Source of the DNA: Bemisia tabaci
Lineage: Eukaryota; Arthropoda; Insecta; Hemiptera; Aleyrodidae
NCBI RefSeq assembly: GCF_918797505.1
Contig: NC_092795.1
Coordinates: 22,865,131 to 22,929,130 of the forward strand
Direction of reading: 5' to 3'
Length of the DNA: 64,000 nt
The position numbers and the translations under genes were made by a program. Below the pieces are notes generated by a model, which was given only the letters and a program-made list of their open reading frames with translations, was not told the origin of the DNA and did not search any database. Below are positions 11,130-22,278 of the stretch, in pieces; position 1 is the first letter of the stretch; each line of letters opens with the position of its first letter.

Positions 11130-11643
11130 CAACGAAAGGTCTTGCGTACGGAAATGTCAGTCTCCCCGTCGGAGGCTGAACGTCTGAACGCTAATCTCAT
11201 CGGCCGGATCAACACGTGACGTCACTGCGACGTCGCCGAGATCTTAATCCAATCGGCCGAATCAACTGATGACGTCACCTGTCGCGAACGTCATCGCGGG
11301 AGCATCCGCGCACCACCGCACCGGTTTGCAAATTTGTAAACAAAACAAAACAAACCCCTCCCCGGGAGGGGGGAGGGGGCTCCCACCCGCCGAAGCACAG
11401 GAACAAATGATTCAATAAGTGAACGAATAAATGCGGTGGACCCAGTGTCGGCGTCGGGCCAACCTCCACCCCCTCATCCCACACCTGAAAGGGGGCGGGG
11501 AGAAGCGGTTTATCACGGATACCCACGTGTTGCCAGTTCCGAATTTAGGACCGTGACGGCTGAGCTTCACCTTTTGCCGCGTTGCCGGTCGAGGTGAAGG
11601 TGTTGGAGACTTTCGAAAGTTCAGACTTCGAGATACAAAGAGA
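11130..11643 (+). promoter_or_regulatory. Candidate CpG-rich promoter or first exon with two CRE motifs
   Basis: The segment is clearly richer in CpG than its surroundings. It carries TGACGTCA at 11217-11224, overlapping the E-box CACGTG at 11213-11218, and again at 11270-11277. It also holds GC boxes and a G-rich stretch at 11358-11390, and it ends near 11643 in AGA|GTGAGT, a good 5' splice-site match. A non-coding first exon on the plus strand is a reasonable inference. Orientation and activity are unproven, and the 80-83-codon minus frames through it look incidental. Confidence 0.3.
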
Positions 11644-12201
11644 GTGAGTTTCATATCATGGGCATTAAGTTCAAAATTTCGACTTTTACTGTAATCCGCA
11701 AAGGCAGAATTTTCTGTACAGAGCGCTTTGGATGATTTTGTGTTGCAATTTTGACGGAGAACTCTCGTATGTGCCGTAAATGAATTTTTTCGTAGAGCTG
11801 TCTTCCATACCCACCCATAGGTATTAATATCTCAATTTCATGTGTTCGTGGACCACTGTCAATTTTCTTGTGGGCGGTCTCATTTATTCTGCCCTGCTGA
11901 AGGAGATTGCATTTCAGAGCCGATGAAAAATAGACTCAAAAAAAAGAACCACCCTTCAACTTGGACTGACCATAGTGCGTCTCATAAACACCATATGATC
12001 CCACTTCTTTAATGCGCCAATGTTTGTCATAATCTTTGCATCATATTTTTTCTCAAAACTCGTAGAGTATAAATTGAAGTAAAACGACGTATGGTAAAAG
12101 CCCATTTTCCTCCAGCATCCTATGCCCTTTCTTGTTAAGGCAGTACCTATTAACCTTCTTTATTTCATACAAACTGATTGCGTTGGACGCACGGGTCGTA
12201 A

Positions 12202-12440
12202 TACAGTATGTTGGAATTTCTTTAGCCAACGTGCGTTAAAAATGCAGCATAAAGCTGATATCTCTATACAGAGGGAGAAAGCTCACAGACAAGCACAATT
12301 CTCCCTCAAAAAGATACGCTGTTTGTAATTGCTGAGGGAAAATTGTGCTTGTGTGTGAGCTTTTCCCATCTCTTATTAAGATATCAGCTTTATTCTGAAT
12401 TTTTAACGCACGTTGGCTAAAGGAATTCCAACATTCTGTA
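12202..12440. mobile_element. Palindromic MITE (~239 bp) with TA at both ends
   Basis: The left arm CAGTATGTTGGAATTTC, then TTTAGCCAACGTGCGTTAAA and AGCTGATATCT, is mirrored on the right ending GGAATTCCAACATTCTGTA. Arms of about 100 bp enclose a short centre. TA lies at each outer edge, consistent with a TA target duplication. No coding capacity. Confidence 0.75.
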
Positions 12441-12534
12441 CTATATTTTAGCTCTTCATAAAATAGAAAGGTTATAAAAAAAAGGCTTTGGCTTACAATT
12501 TTTTCTTATCAAGAACACTAAAAATGTTCTTAAA

Positions 12535-12792
12535 CACTGGAAAAAAAATACATTGGATCTAGAGGCCAGACTCTTAAAAACATCGACAAGAAAAAATACT
12601 CTTGATTCAATCGGATTTTTGCTTAAATCAAGAACCAAGCCTCTTAATTTGAGCAGATCTCCTACTGATTTAAGCTTAAATCTGATTGAATCAAGAGTCC
12701 TTTTTCTTGTCAATGTTTCCAAGAGTCTGGACTCTAGATCAATGTGTTTTTTTTTTTTTTTTTTTTATTTATTTTTTTTTTTGGTTTCAGTG
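12535..12792. mobile_element. CACTGGAAAAAA palindromic MITE, copy A
   Basis: The ends read CACTGGAAAAAA and, at the right, a long T run closing with TTTCAGTG. Internal landmarks are ATTGGATCTAGAG, CCAGACTCTTAAAA, GACAAGAAAAA and TCTTGATTCAATCGGATTT, all mirrored. Both strands are open for 88-100 codons only because the palindrome lacks stops. Other copies are at 20660-20889, 34879-35103 and 55488-55715, with a half copy at 37754-37880. Confidence 0.8.
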
Positions 12793-12894
12793 AATGGAAG
12801 AATGCAATTTAATTCATTTTTTGCTGTAGGTAAATCGATGACAATTTTTTTCTAGTCTAAACAAATGTTTTTCGAAGCCAATTTTTCAGGTGAT

Positions 12895-13225
12895 TCTTGT
12901 AGGAGCCCTTCCCTGCAAGCTGGCAGCATAGCGGGCAACTGGACCGGGGCGGCGCGGCGCGGCGACTGGCTGCCCACTCGCCACCGGGGCTACGGGCCGG
13001 GGGCCGGGGGGGTCCGGGGGCCCGGCCCGGCGTAGCGGCGCGACGCGGGCAGCCGACCAGTGTTGCGAGCGAACTCGCGCGAGCATCGAGAGTCCGAGCA
13101 TCCGAGCGAGCCGCGTGTTATCGTTCCCGCGCGCGTCAAGTGTCGCATGTGCCCTGTGTCGCCAAGTGTTGTGTCAAGTGACCCCAAGGAGTGATTATCC
13201 ACCACTGAGATTACCTTTCATGCAG
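12895..13225 (+). promoter_or_regulatory. GC/CpG island with a donor-like 3' edge (candidate promoter plus non-coding first exon)
   Basis: GC content rises sharply between about 12940 and 13120 (tandem GGCGCGGCGCGGCGAC, then CGGGCCGGGGG-type sequence). It grades into a segment with repeated CAAGTG/GTGTCG words and ends ATGCAG|GTAAAT, a standard 5' splice-site form with GT at 13226. This layout fits a TATA-less promoter followed by a 5' untranslated exon on the plus strand. No open frame crosses it convincingly. A degenerate transposon edge upstream (CTTGTAGGAGCCC near 12895) is an alternative source of part of the GC-rich DNA. Confidence 0.35.
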
Positions 13226-13715
13226 GTAAATACGCCCTTTTCAATCTTCCTCCGAGGAAAAGAAAACCTAACAATTTTTGCACGCTCAACTAAAAAATGG
13301 CTTGTATTTGTTGATAAAAAGATTTCCTGTTAAATCAAGTGGGTTTCTGCTTGATATTGGTATAAGCATCTGTTCTGTTTGATTCAAGACACAGCTCATC
13401 TTGACGGCAAATGCGTAAACGCTCCCCTTTTAATACACCCTAGAGGAAAAGAAAATCTATGACCAATTTTCACACACTAGAGAAAAAAATGACTCTCATT
13501 TGAATATTTTCTCTCGAATCAAGCAGGTTTCTGCTTGATGCTGATATGAGAATCTTTTTTGCTTGATTTAAGATATAGTTCATCTTGGCGGCAAATGGAA
13601 ACGCGTCAAATATCCACCCTCAAGAAACAGAAAATCCATACTTTCTCACCCTACGTGAGAAAAAAATGGCTTGAATTCGCTGTTGAAAGGAATCCGTATT
13701 GTGTGATTTGATATC
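13226..13715 (+). repeat. Tandem array, ~180-189-bp units, about 2.5 copies
   Basis: The motif chain AGGAAAAGAAAA, then AAAAAATGGCTTG-like, then TCAAG(T/C)(A/G)GGTTTCTGCTTGAT, then AGCTCATCTTG(A/G)CGGCAAATG recurs at about 13254, 13443 and 13623, spaced 189 and 180 bp. The first unit starts directly at the donor-like GTAAAT that closes the upstream GC-rich segment. Confidence 0.7.
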
Positions 13716-13719
13716 ATAA

Positions 13720-15950
13720 CTTCAGAATCTAATAGGTATAATTGAAATTGTTCTAAAGTAGTTTAGCAATATTTGCAAACCACATGGTCTGAAGCACGCA
13801 ACCGAACGCCTGGCAGGCTCGGATCGTGTAAATGAACGTATTTCTACTGGGCGCATTCAGCATGATAACATTCAAAAATAGTGTACCTGCTGAATCGAAG
13901 CAAACTAAAGGAAAGTAAATGGTTATACAAACCAAACTGGACGTGCGTTTGTGTATGTGTCCTGAAAGTTTGATTTGACAAACCAAATATTCCGGGCTGA
14001 CAATCAATTTTCGGCTTATTTAACCTAAATTTTTTTTCGTCGCAAGTTTTTACAAAGTAAGGAAGCTGCCCGTTCTTTGGTCAGCTAAAGAAATCATCCA
14101 TTACAGTCAACGTCAATTAAAGTACATTTGACACCTACATAGGCACATGACACGTGGATTAGATACAATTAAAAAGTCGACAGAGCATCTCGATGAAAGC
14201 GGCATTTTTCGTAGGAATACGGCAAACTTTCTTAAGACAAAAGTTCCGACGATTCGCAAGTCTAGAATTTTCTCCTACCCTCAGACACATATACTCTGTC
14301 TAGGTGTCATGGTGAGATGTAGGTATTGTTCTTACCCTTAACGCCGTGAAATTAGTTTAAAAAAAGGGTTAGTTAATGGAGGATTCCGGAGAAAGATCGA
14401 AGTGCGAAGAGGCGGGAAGTCCCCGGAATTTCTGCGAACCTCCTCGTTTGGATCTTACTTTCTCGTGGAAATTAGCCCGGAGAATGGGCTGTCAAGGCCC
14501 GGGAGCATGTGGATTTCTCCGAAAGGTCCGTTTAATGACAAAAATGTATTAGCAAAAAGTTAAAAGGTCCTTGTGAAAATGTTTCCATACTCGTCGATAC
14601 CGTCCCCGAGGCCTACGATAACAGCGAAAAAGTCCCCGGCGTGAAGACTAGATTCGGGAGACTCCACTCGTGATATTTGCAAGTTGGTAACACCATTTTT
14701 TCTCCATTCAAATTCATGCAAAACAATCAATTTTAAATAGAACAATAAGTAAAATTTACAATATGTAATATTCAAGTAAAATAAGTGCGGATTTTTTTTG
14801 GGGTAAAATCTACCACAGTTCCGTAACCACGTGTAAAATGTTCTGAGAAAATTTAGGAAAAAATCCAAAAATAGTAATTTTTGATGACTTCTTCATGTAA
14901 ATATCACCCGATAAATATTTAAAAACGGGGTTCTAAAACAAAATTGTTAACGGTTTTATTTGAGGGGTTTTTAAAAGTAATTTCTAATGTTCGGGGTTTA
15001 TAGCTCTTAAAAATATTTTTGTATGATCGATGAAAAATTGTACATTTAACTTCGGTTACAATTTCCCGTAAAGTGGTACAACTACAGTCAACAATGACGA
15101 TAATGGATCAAAAATATAACTGCCTCGGTCTACTCCTTCGAATATCCGAACGATACTTCTGTCCGCAAAACCGCATTTGAACAGCTTTCAACTACTTCTG
15201 AATGTAAAAGAGTTTGGTGAACGTTTCAATAAATATTTAAAACGGACATGAAAACCATTGTTATAAATAACAGATTTTGAAAGTGCGACTTTGATTATCA
15301 GAACATTGAAATCCACGTGCCACAAAATATACCAAATAATCCTTAGTAATAATTGCGGAACATCCTTGGGCTCGACACCAGTTCAACTTTATCACTGATC
15401 TTTCAACCTTGAGTTTCCCTCGTTAAACTTTTTTTCACACGCACCTCCGGAAAATTCCCGCGTCTCCGAGAAAGTACTTTTGCACCCTTAATCCAAAAGA
15501 TCAAAGTTGCGAAATTAAATTTTGTGAAGGAGTCAGTCCCCTCCAATTCACTCCCGGGCCTTGTCGCGAAGTCGAGCTTAGCTCGATGACATTAAAGGAG
15601 AATTACTCATTTTAATTGTATTTCGCAAGAAACACCCCTCTTTCATCCCCAGGCCCATGTTTTCGAGCGAATAACTTATCTTCGCAACTCTTCGAAGGAC
15701 AGCGAAAATGTCCCCTCTCATTTTTTCGACTTATCTCGGAACTTGTGCCCTCGAGCGCAAAAACATACCCCCGAACTACACTCCAGAAAAACTTCAAGGA
15801 GTTGTTTTGAAGAAATAATGATCGGCTACTCAAGTCCTCTTGCGAGGTTGAAGTACAACCTAAGAGACTCTTTGTAAGTAGATCCTACTCGCAACTTCTT
15901 TCTCGTATCTTTACTTCATCTCCTTATGTCCACATTTTTTCGAATGGATT
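13720..15950. other. Unassigned region
   Basis: No transposon ends or supported exons were recognised. A somewhat GC-richer piece at about 14370-14540 and another at 15420-15840 have open frames of 64-74 codons without splice or start support. Confidence 0.45.
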
Positions 15951-16019
15951 GCCCCTGAAAACTTATTTTAGATGCCAATTTTAATCCATTCATTCAAAAA
16001 TCGACTTCTTTTTGTTACG

Positions 16020-16296
16020 CCTGCGGACTGATTGTTGAAATTGATAGTCAAAGCTATAGACAAAGAAGTCAAAAAAGATATGGAGGGATCCTATTGGTGG
16101 AAGCGGGTTGTTGCAATGGACCTGGAAGTAGATAGTAGACTAATTAGCGGCAACCCACGAGAGATCCTATAGTTACTCGAAAATTTTCTCCTTGAGTCGA
16201 TAGGAACCAACCATTTCAATTAATAGGATCCTCCAGACTCCCTATGTCTTCTTTGTCTATTCCTTTATCTAACAATTTCAACAATCAGCCCTCAGG
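16020..16296. mobile_element. Palindromic MITE with CCTGCGGACTGATTGTTGAAATT ends (277 bp)
   Basis: The left end CCTGCGGACTGATTGTTGAA and the right end TTCAACAATCAGCCCTCAGG are inverse complements with few mismatches. The match continues through ATAGACAAAGAAG / CTTCTTTGTCTAT and AGGATCCTATT. Non-coding. A partial copy (GACTGATTAGTGATTATTGAAA ... AGACAAAGAAGACATAG) lies at about 57205-57265, immediately before the foldback at 57279. Confidence 0.75.
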
Positions 16297-16299
16297 TTG

Positions 16300-17718
16300 A
16301 AAATTGATTATTGTTCTCATGTTAATCAGCCAAGAACCCTTCATTTTAAATAAATCATACATTTCAACTTCAAATTCTTGGATCCTATCAAATTATTTGC
16401 TTTCTTTAGAGCAAGTATTCAATAAAAAATTTTAAGTCAATGTCGAATATTTAGTCATACATGAATATTTAGTCATGATATATATATCAAATAAATAAGG
16501 CACCAAATTGTGAGTCTTCTGGATGACTTCCTCATCCTCAAACCTTCTAAAACGCTCTGTAGTACGAGGAAATTACACGTAATTTTTGTAAATTTTTCCT
16601 TTGGCATTCTTTATGTTATGTAATCTTCATTTGCCCCGCACACTCAAAGACTCTCGCCCACTTAAGTAACCAGTTTTAACCTTAAACAGCTGTTGCTCCT
16701 TAGTTGGTAGTTACTATGGAATGTTAGGTGGGAAGGCGCGTACTTTCATCTTCAAATAAAAAATGAAAATAATCTCATGCTATATTTTATGCCGGAGAGA
16801 AGCTTCAATAAGACCTCCAATCGATAATTAAAGTTTCTGGAGATTACTGGAAGTCGTCTCCACAAAACTTTGAGTCTTTTTTTGGTCTTTCTGGTAAAGT
16901 TTGAAGTGGATTTGGACAAACTTTACTGCAAATTTAATATCAGATGGCCCAGAATTGATTCCTTATTTTATAGCTTGTATAAAGTGCTTTTCTCCGTTTA
17001 TTTAGCGTATTAAGAGCAGTTGCGTGTGCCACAGACTTATGTTAGGATGCGGTTGAAGTTTATGAATTGGTATGTAAATTGGCTTCAATGGCTTAAAAAC
17101 CAGTTGTGGTTTTACATTATTGAGTGCTTTTTGTCTCAAAATGTTGAGAACACGCTTTCCAGACTAAGTAGCAATGTAAGTACAGCTCAGACGTGAATTT
17201 CTCGACATGGTGGGTTTTCCCGCGAACCGTTTCATCTTGGACCTAAGTAAATTGAAAAATTTCTCATGAGAAACAAACAATTACTTACGCTCTATGTGGT
17301 TTATGCTTTTTTTAAGCTTTTGTAAGCTGCGTATTTCGCATTTGGAGTTACCTATAACCGCTTTACCATTCAAAGCAAAAACGCTGTAACTCTCGTACAG
17401 ATTTTCCATTTACTCACCCTACATTACATACTGTCCGATTCAATAAAAACCTATTTTCCGTAATGCTTCATTTCTTTCATATAAATTTTCAATTGTAAGT
17501 AACAAACCCACTAAAAATGTAAAGGATGAATGTTTGTTGGTTTTCGTGTAAGTAACAGGACCTTACGCTGAAAACAAATTTAAAACGGTTAGAATAAAGT
17601 TACGGCGTCCTAGCTGTGGACGGAATAAAGCACTGGTTTCTTGGGCACTATGTAAAGCAAGGTGCCAAAATTGGTTGAGAAAAATCTTGCAAATTCTTGC
17701 TTCTTTTCAAAGTACTAA
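16300..17718. other. Unassigned AT-rich region
   Basis: Nothing gene-like or repeat-like was identified with confidence. Confidence 0.5.
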
Positions 17719-17720
17719 TT

Positions 17721-18339
17721 CAATGGGCCTGTTGCATGCAAGAGATACAGCCGTGCGAATAGACTTTTTACACACGAAATGACACGAAAATTACGATGGT
17801 CACATTAAAAAAGTCTAAAATACACTCCTTACTGCGCAATTTGCGTTGCTAGGAACGCGCTTTTTCAAATTTCCTGCGTCTGGGGGCAGTTTTCTAACGG
17901 CAACTCCCGGCTATTTCCGGTCAACTAAAACTGACAACATAACCTAAAAATCAGAGCTCGTGATATCGTGAAATGAAATGTAGAAGGATTGCGTTGGATA
18001 TTTAAAAGTTGATCGATTTCGTTACCACATAAAGCGTACATGGACCATAAGAGATCACGTTGGGTTTGTAAACAAACTGAAGGAAAAAATAACAACAACA
18101 ACACAACAACGACTCGGCATCTTCCGGAAATCACCGAGCCGCCGTTTGCTCGTTTCCGGTGATTAGAAAACTGCCCCCAGACGCGGGAAATTTGAAAAAG
18201 CGCGTTCCTAACAACGCAAATTGCGCAGTAAGGAGTGTATTTCAGACTTTTTTAATGAGACCATCGTAATTTTCGTGTCATTTAACCTCTTAAAAGTCTA
18301 TTCGCGCGGCTGTATCTCTTGCATGCAACAGACCCATTG
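17721..18339. mobile_element. Foldback element with ~190-bp arms (CAATGGGCCTGTTGCATGCA ends)
   Basis: The left arm from 17721 (CAATGGGCCTGTTGCATGC, AAGAGATACAGCCG, ... TTGCGTTGCTAGGAACGCG, CTGGGGGCAG) is mirrored by the right arm ending at 18339 (CGGCTGTATCTCTTGCATGC, AACAGACCCATTG). The arms are similar along about 190 bp, with a ~240-bp centre that contains an ACAACAACA repeat. No transposase frame is seen. The family is unassigned. Confidence 0.8.
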
Positions 18340-18836
18340 TGCATAATTAATTCATCTGACAAGAATATGGACGCAATTTCATAAAAAAATCTCCGCTCTT
18401 AAGCTGTTGAGCGTTATCACTAATGTCGTATACGTTGGAAGTGAGCTACTGTTTTGCCGAGTCATATTCTCAGCCAGTTCTTAGAAGATTCGCTCTAAAG
18501 AACGTCTTCCTACTTTGTTTCAACGTTAAGTAACGCCTGCAATTGCCGATCAGGAATCGATCTACAGAGGGTGCGGCGCGAGGTTGCCATTCTCGAGACT
18601 TCATCAGTCGCATATCTTCTAACCACCTTCTAGACGCCCTTTTCCGCATATCAGAGATTGTAGATTCTTATCGCAAAATGTTGAATGTATTTCATATTTA
18701 GTTAAAGTGATATTATTCGTTTTCTCGAGCTGTTCATCGGTCTCGATTTCAAATTGTTTCGGAAAAGGCTTTATTTTTAGCTAACTTACTATCATTTTGA
18801 ATTTTTTCAAAAGAATTTTTAATACCTACACCTGAT

Positions 18837-19095
18837 TGGACCACATTTAGCAGCAAAGAACCAAGCCACATCGACTATTGCCAAATTTAAGTGGGCAATT
18901 TAATTTTTAACGAAAGAAAGAACGTTTGTGCAGATTCCTTTGAAATTTTTAAGGAATTTGCATCGTACTGAGCACAAATTTCACCGAAATTTTCGCAAAA
19001 ATCCGCACAACCATTTTCACATAAAAAAATTAAACTTCCCAATTAAATTTGGCAATTGCACATGTGGCTTGGTTCCTTTCTGCTGAACGCGAACT
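18837..19095. mobile_element. GTTAAGCAGAAAGGAACC-family MITE, copy 2
   Basis: The left end TTGGACCACATTTAGCAGCAAAGAACC, then AAGCCACATCGACTATTGCC, is mirrored at the right by GGCAATTGCACATGTGGCTT and GGTTCCTTTCTGCTGAACGC. The core holds subterminal ATCCGCACAACCATTTTCA-type sequence shared with the copies at 21883 and 61870. Confidence 0.75.
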
Positions 19096-19326
19096 ACTTT
19101 TAGACTATGTATATTTGCTTCTATGGTCCACTCTCATTTTATCCGACGGTCCATTGGAAATAGAGATGATTTCGGGTTCGAGCAGTCAATGTCGCGGGGA
19201 CTTGGCGAGACGAGAGGCGCAGCGCCCAGAAAAGACGCCTCAATGACGCGCCGCGGCCGGGGCTAGGGCGCACCCACGCGCAAAAAGATACGCATGCTAA
19301 TGTATAATGATACGTATTTGTATTAG

Positions 19327-19495
19327 GTGACCTTCGGACTCGTGGGCAGCGCCTGCAGCGCCACTCTCGCTTTCAAGTTTAATCCATTCGCGCATTTGCC
19401 CGATGAAACGGATGAAACGGATGTCGCAGTCCCATTATGCAGATGCATCCCCGACCCCGAGTACCGGATGGACATCGCGGAATTCCACGTCTCCG
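19327..19495 (+). CDS. Candidate internal coding exon, product unknown
   Basis: What is seen: a GC-richer segment directly after ATTTGTATTAG (acceptor-like AG at 19325-19326) that is open for 65 codons and reads into a donor-like CCG|GTGGGT with GT at 19496. Used as an exon it gives 56 codons plus one base (phase 1). The peptide opens VTFGLVGSACSATLAFKF, has an acidic middle (DETDETD), two close cysteines (CRC) and then PDPEYRMDIAEFHVSG. Third codon positions are mostly G or C, unlike the AT-rich surroundings. The polypyrimidine tract is weak and the donor is not the strongest form. I do not recognise the family. It could equally be an open stretch of a GC-rich island. Confidence 0.35.
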
Positions 19496-20659
19496 GTGGG
19501 TTTCGCGGTCACGGAGTCATGTGACTCCCGCGTAAGGGAAGCAGAATAATTCGGAATATGGGATCCGTTTATTTCTTATTTTTTTTTATTTTTTTATTTC
19601 TTTTTGTGTGTCGCAGGGTGGCATGAAACGTAAGGAAGAAATGAAAGATTGGAAATTTCAGTGAAATATTTCATGAAATTTCATAAGTCTGTGAACTACT
19701 TCATATTTTTCAGGGGCTGGAGTATGCAACCCGCACTCAAACACACGAAAATAGAAGAAAGCCACAATCTGTGCATTTTGCGAAACACGAAAAGGAACCA
19801 GTATTTTTCAATATATTTCATAAATTTCTGAAATTTCACAAAATATTTTATGTGAAATTTATTCAATATTTTATTTTCCATGAAATTTTGCCACTCTGGT
19901 GTGTCGCACTAGGTGGTTTTTAAAATTTCCAAGGAAACACCCAGATCCGTAGAAACGTTTTGCCTAACAACAAAACAGCACAGAAAAAATTTGGAAGAGG
20001 TTTGGAGGAGCTTAGTGAAAATAGAAAAAATATGGGTATTCGGTTATGCATAAATAGTTTTTATAAGAAAATCCCTACAAAGAACCGTTAAAATCGCGTA
20101 AGTGCAACCCAGTGAAATCGGTTGAGATACGCAGAGTAGTTATAGATATTCAAAGGTTTTCACTTAAAACAATGGCAACGTCGCAATATGGAATTTCTAA
20201 GTAAAACCGCGATCAGTTTAAGGCGTCTCGGGATTACACCATCATGTCAAGCGTTCAAAATTCGAAAATGTCTTTGGGCATTTTTGGCCGATTTTTCAGA
20301 CACCTCTTTCGAACCAAATTTCGTTTTAACGCTCTCCTTAAAAATTCGGCTCCCATTCCCTTCAAGCCCCCTTCATACATGCACCATTTTCCGCGGTAAT
20401 ACCACAACTTCCGCCATCGTGAACTTACCTCGGCATGAAATGGACCGGAGGAGAGCTCTACCGTGCTAAGGAAAACCACCGTATGAACATTCCAGAGTTG
20501 TCAAATTTCCTCTTACAAATTATTTATTTTTGAAGAAAGTCGTTTTGGAAGTCATTAATTTGAGGAAAGCCATTTTTGTAACGGAGGAAAATCACTCTTC
20601 CCGTCACATGGCTAAGAGGACACAGGATTTTACGTAACTCTAGAAAAATGCAATAATAA

Positions 20660-20889
20660 CATTGGGAAAAAAACACATTGGATCTAGAGTCCAGACTCGT
20701 GAAAACATTGACAAGAAAAAGGACTCTTGATTCAATCAGATTTAAGCTTAAATTAAAAGGAAATCCGCTCAAATTAAGAGGCTTGGTTCTTGATTTAAGC
20801 TTAAATCTGATTGAATCAAGAATATTTTTTCTTGTCGATGTTTTTAAGAGTCTGGACTCTAGATCCAATGTGTTTTTTTTTTTCCAGTG
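20660..20889. mobile_element. CACTGGAAAAAA palindromic MITE, copy B
   Basis: The full palindrome runs from CATTGGGAAAAAAACAC at 20660 to GTGTTTTTTTTTTTCCAGTG at 20889. Internal landmarks match the copies at 12535 and 34879: GGATCTAGAGTCCAGACTC, GACAAGAAAAAGGACTC and the HindIII-like AAGCTTAAAT in the middle. Confidence 0.85.
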
Positions 20890-20961
20890 AACTGGGCGCC
20901 AACCTGCGTCTCCTACGCCTACGGAAGCTCAGGCTAGGCTAAGGTCTGGGAAAGCGCACTA

Positions 20962-21198
20962 CACTGAGAAAAAACTATGGTTTATAAACCTATTAGAGGT
21001 AAATATGGAACACCTATAATAGTCGTAAATAAACTAATAATTCTCGGTCTGTGAACCATACTATGGTCTCTGTACCTAATTAAGGTACAGAGACCATAAC
21101 TAAGGTATATGTGCTATTATTATATGTAGAGGTACTACTATTAGTGGTGTTCCATATTTACCACTAATAGGTTTATAAACCATAGCTTTTTCTCAGTG
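20962..21198. mobile_element. Palindromic MITE with CACTGAGAAAAA ends and TA duplication (237 bp)
   Basis: CACTGAGAAAAA at the left and TTTTTCTCAGTG at the right are flanked by TA (20960-20961 and 21199-21200). The inverted match continues through CTATGGTTTATAAACCTATTA and to a central GGTACAGAGACCATA palindrome, so nearly the whole element folds back. Non-coding. Confidence 0.85.
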
Positions 21199-21674
21199 TA
21201 CCAGTATTTTCTTTTGAAATTTGCAGACTATTTAGGTCAAATTAAAAACACAATTTTCTGGAAAAAACTATCAGAACATTTTCCAGAAAATTCATGATTT
21301 TTTTGGAGATTTGGCGATGGCTGATAGTTCATACGGCGTTCTTCCTTAGAGCGGCAGAGCTAGCATCCCCGCTTTGAGAAGATATTAAGCGACGGAGTGA
21401 CCCTGCTCGACGTGCCCCGAGGTGACTCGTGTTCGCCACCCCTTAGACGGCGCACCTTGCCTCCTCAAGGAATGTGGAAGTAAGTTGGCGGTCCAATTCG
21501 CTGAATTCCAGGAGCTTTTCTCCTTTATCGCACGCTCCTGCCCGAGCTTGGATTGGAATTTCCGCGAATTTCCGGGCCCGGCCGAGACACGGCGCTAAGA
21601 GGCCGCTTTTGATTAGCGCCTCCCACCTCAAGGATGCTCCGCCGATGCCGGCTTTATCGAGAAAGCTCACATTT

Positions 21675-21811
21675 GGACTGAATTTTGCAATTTGGAACTA
21701 TAAATTCTGGCTCTTCTGGAAAAACACTTAAATGCACAGGGGAACTAATGGCACATACGTTGTTTTCAAACCGGGCCAGAATTTATAGTTCCAAATTGCA
21801 AAATGTAGTCC
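21675..21811. mobile_element. 137-bp MITE with ATTTTGCAATTTGGAACTAT ends, copy 1
   Basis: The left end GGACTGAATTTTGCAATTTG is mirrored by the right end CAAATTGCAAAATGTAGTCC. It is flanked by ATTT and ATTG, a 4-bp near-duplication. The second copy at 21950-22086 is inserted in another MITE with an exact ATTT duplication. A degenerate third copy is near 23777-23870. Confidence 0.8.
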
Positions 21812-21882
21812 ATTGAAACCGCGTATCTCGTTTGCGGTGTTTCAAAATATCCACTCCCGTTTAATTTTGAAAGGAGCACAAG

Positions 21883-22278
21883 TGGAATGCGTTAATCAGA
21901 AAGGAATACCAAGGCACATCAGCTATTGCCAAATTTAAGTAGGCAATTTGGACCGCATTTTGCAATTTGGAACTATAAATTCTGGCTCTTCTGGAAAAAC
22001 ACTTGTTTGCACAGGGAAACTAATGGCACATACGTTGTTTTTAAACCGGGCTATAATTTATAGTTCCAAATTGCAAAATGTAGTCCATTTAATGTTCTAC
22101 GTGAAAATGGTTGTGCGGATTTTTGTGCAAATTTCAGAGAATTTTCTGCAAAGTACGAAGCATATTCCCTAAAATTTTCAGTGGAATTTGCGGAAGAGTT
22201 CTCTCGTAAAAAATTAAACTGCCCTCTTAAATGGCAATAGCCGATGTGGCTTGGTTCTTTTCTGCTACATGTGGTCCA
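21883..22278. mobile_element. GTTAAGCAGAAAGGAACC-family MITE, copy 3, interrupted by a nested MITE
   Basis: The left end TGGAATGCGTTAATCAGAAAGG and the right end CTGCTACATGTGGTCCA belong to this family. Between TTAAGTAGGCA and TGTTCTACGTGAAAATGG, where the copy at 61870 is continuous, lies the 137-bp element 21950-22086. Removing it and one ATTT leaves a ~255-bp element like the others. A right-half copy of the same family follows at 22279-22433. Confidence 0.75.
21950..22086. mobile_element. 137-bp MITE, copy 2, nested, with exact ATTT duplication
   Basis: GGACCGCATTTTGCAATTTGG at the left and CCAAATTGCAAAATGTAGTCC at the right, bounded by ATTT at 21946-21949 and ATTT at 22087-22090. It is closely similar to the copy at 21675-21811 (for example TAAATTCTGGCTCTTCTGG in both), pointing to recent spread. 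Confidence 0.85.

Noticed and set aside
20255..20479. Minus-strand 74-codon frame with a GAG|GTAAGT donor inside
   Set aside because: The upstream part overlaps the end of a GCCGTGCTAAGG-family repeat, so the donor-like site is probably coincidental.
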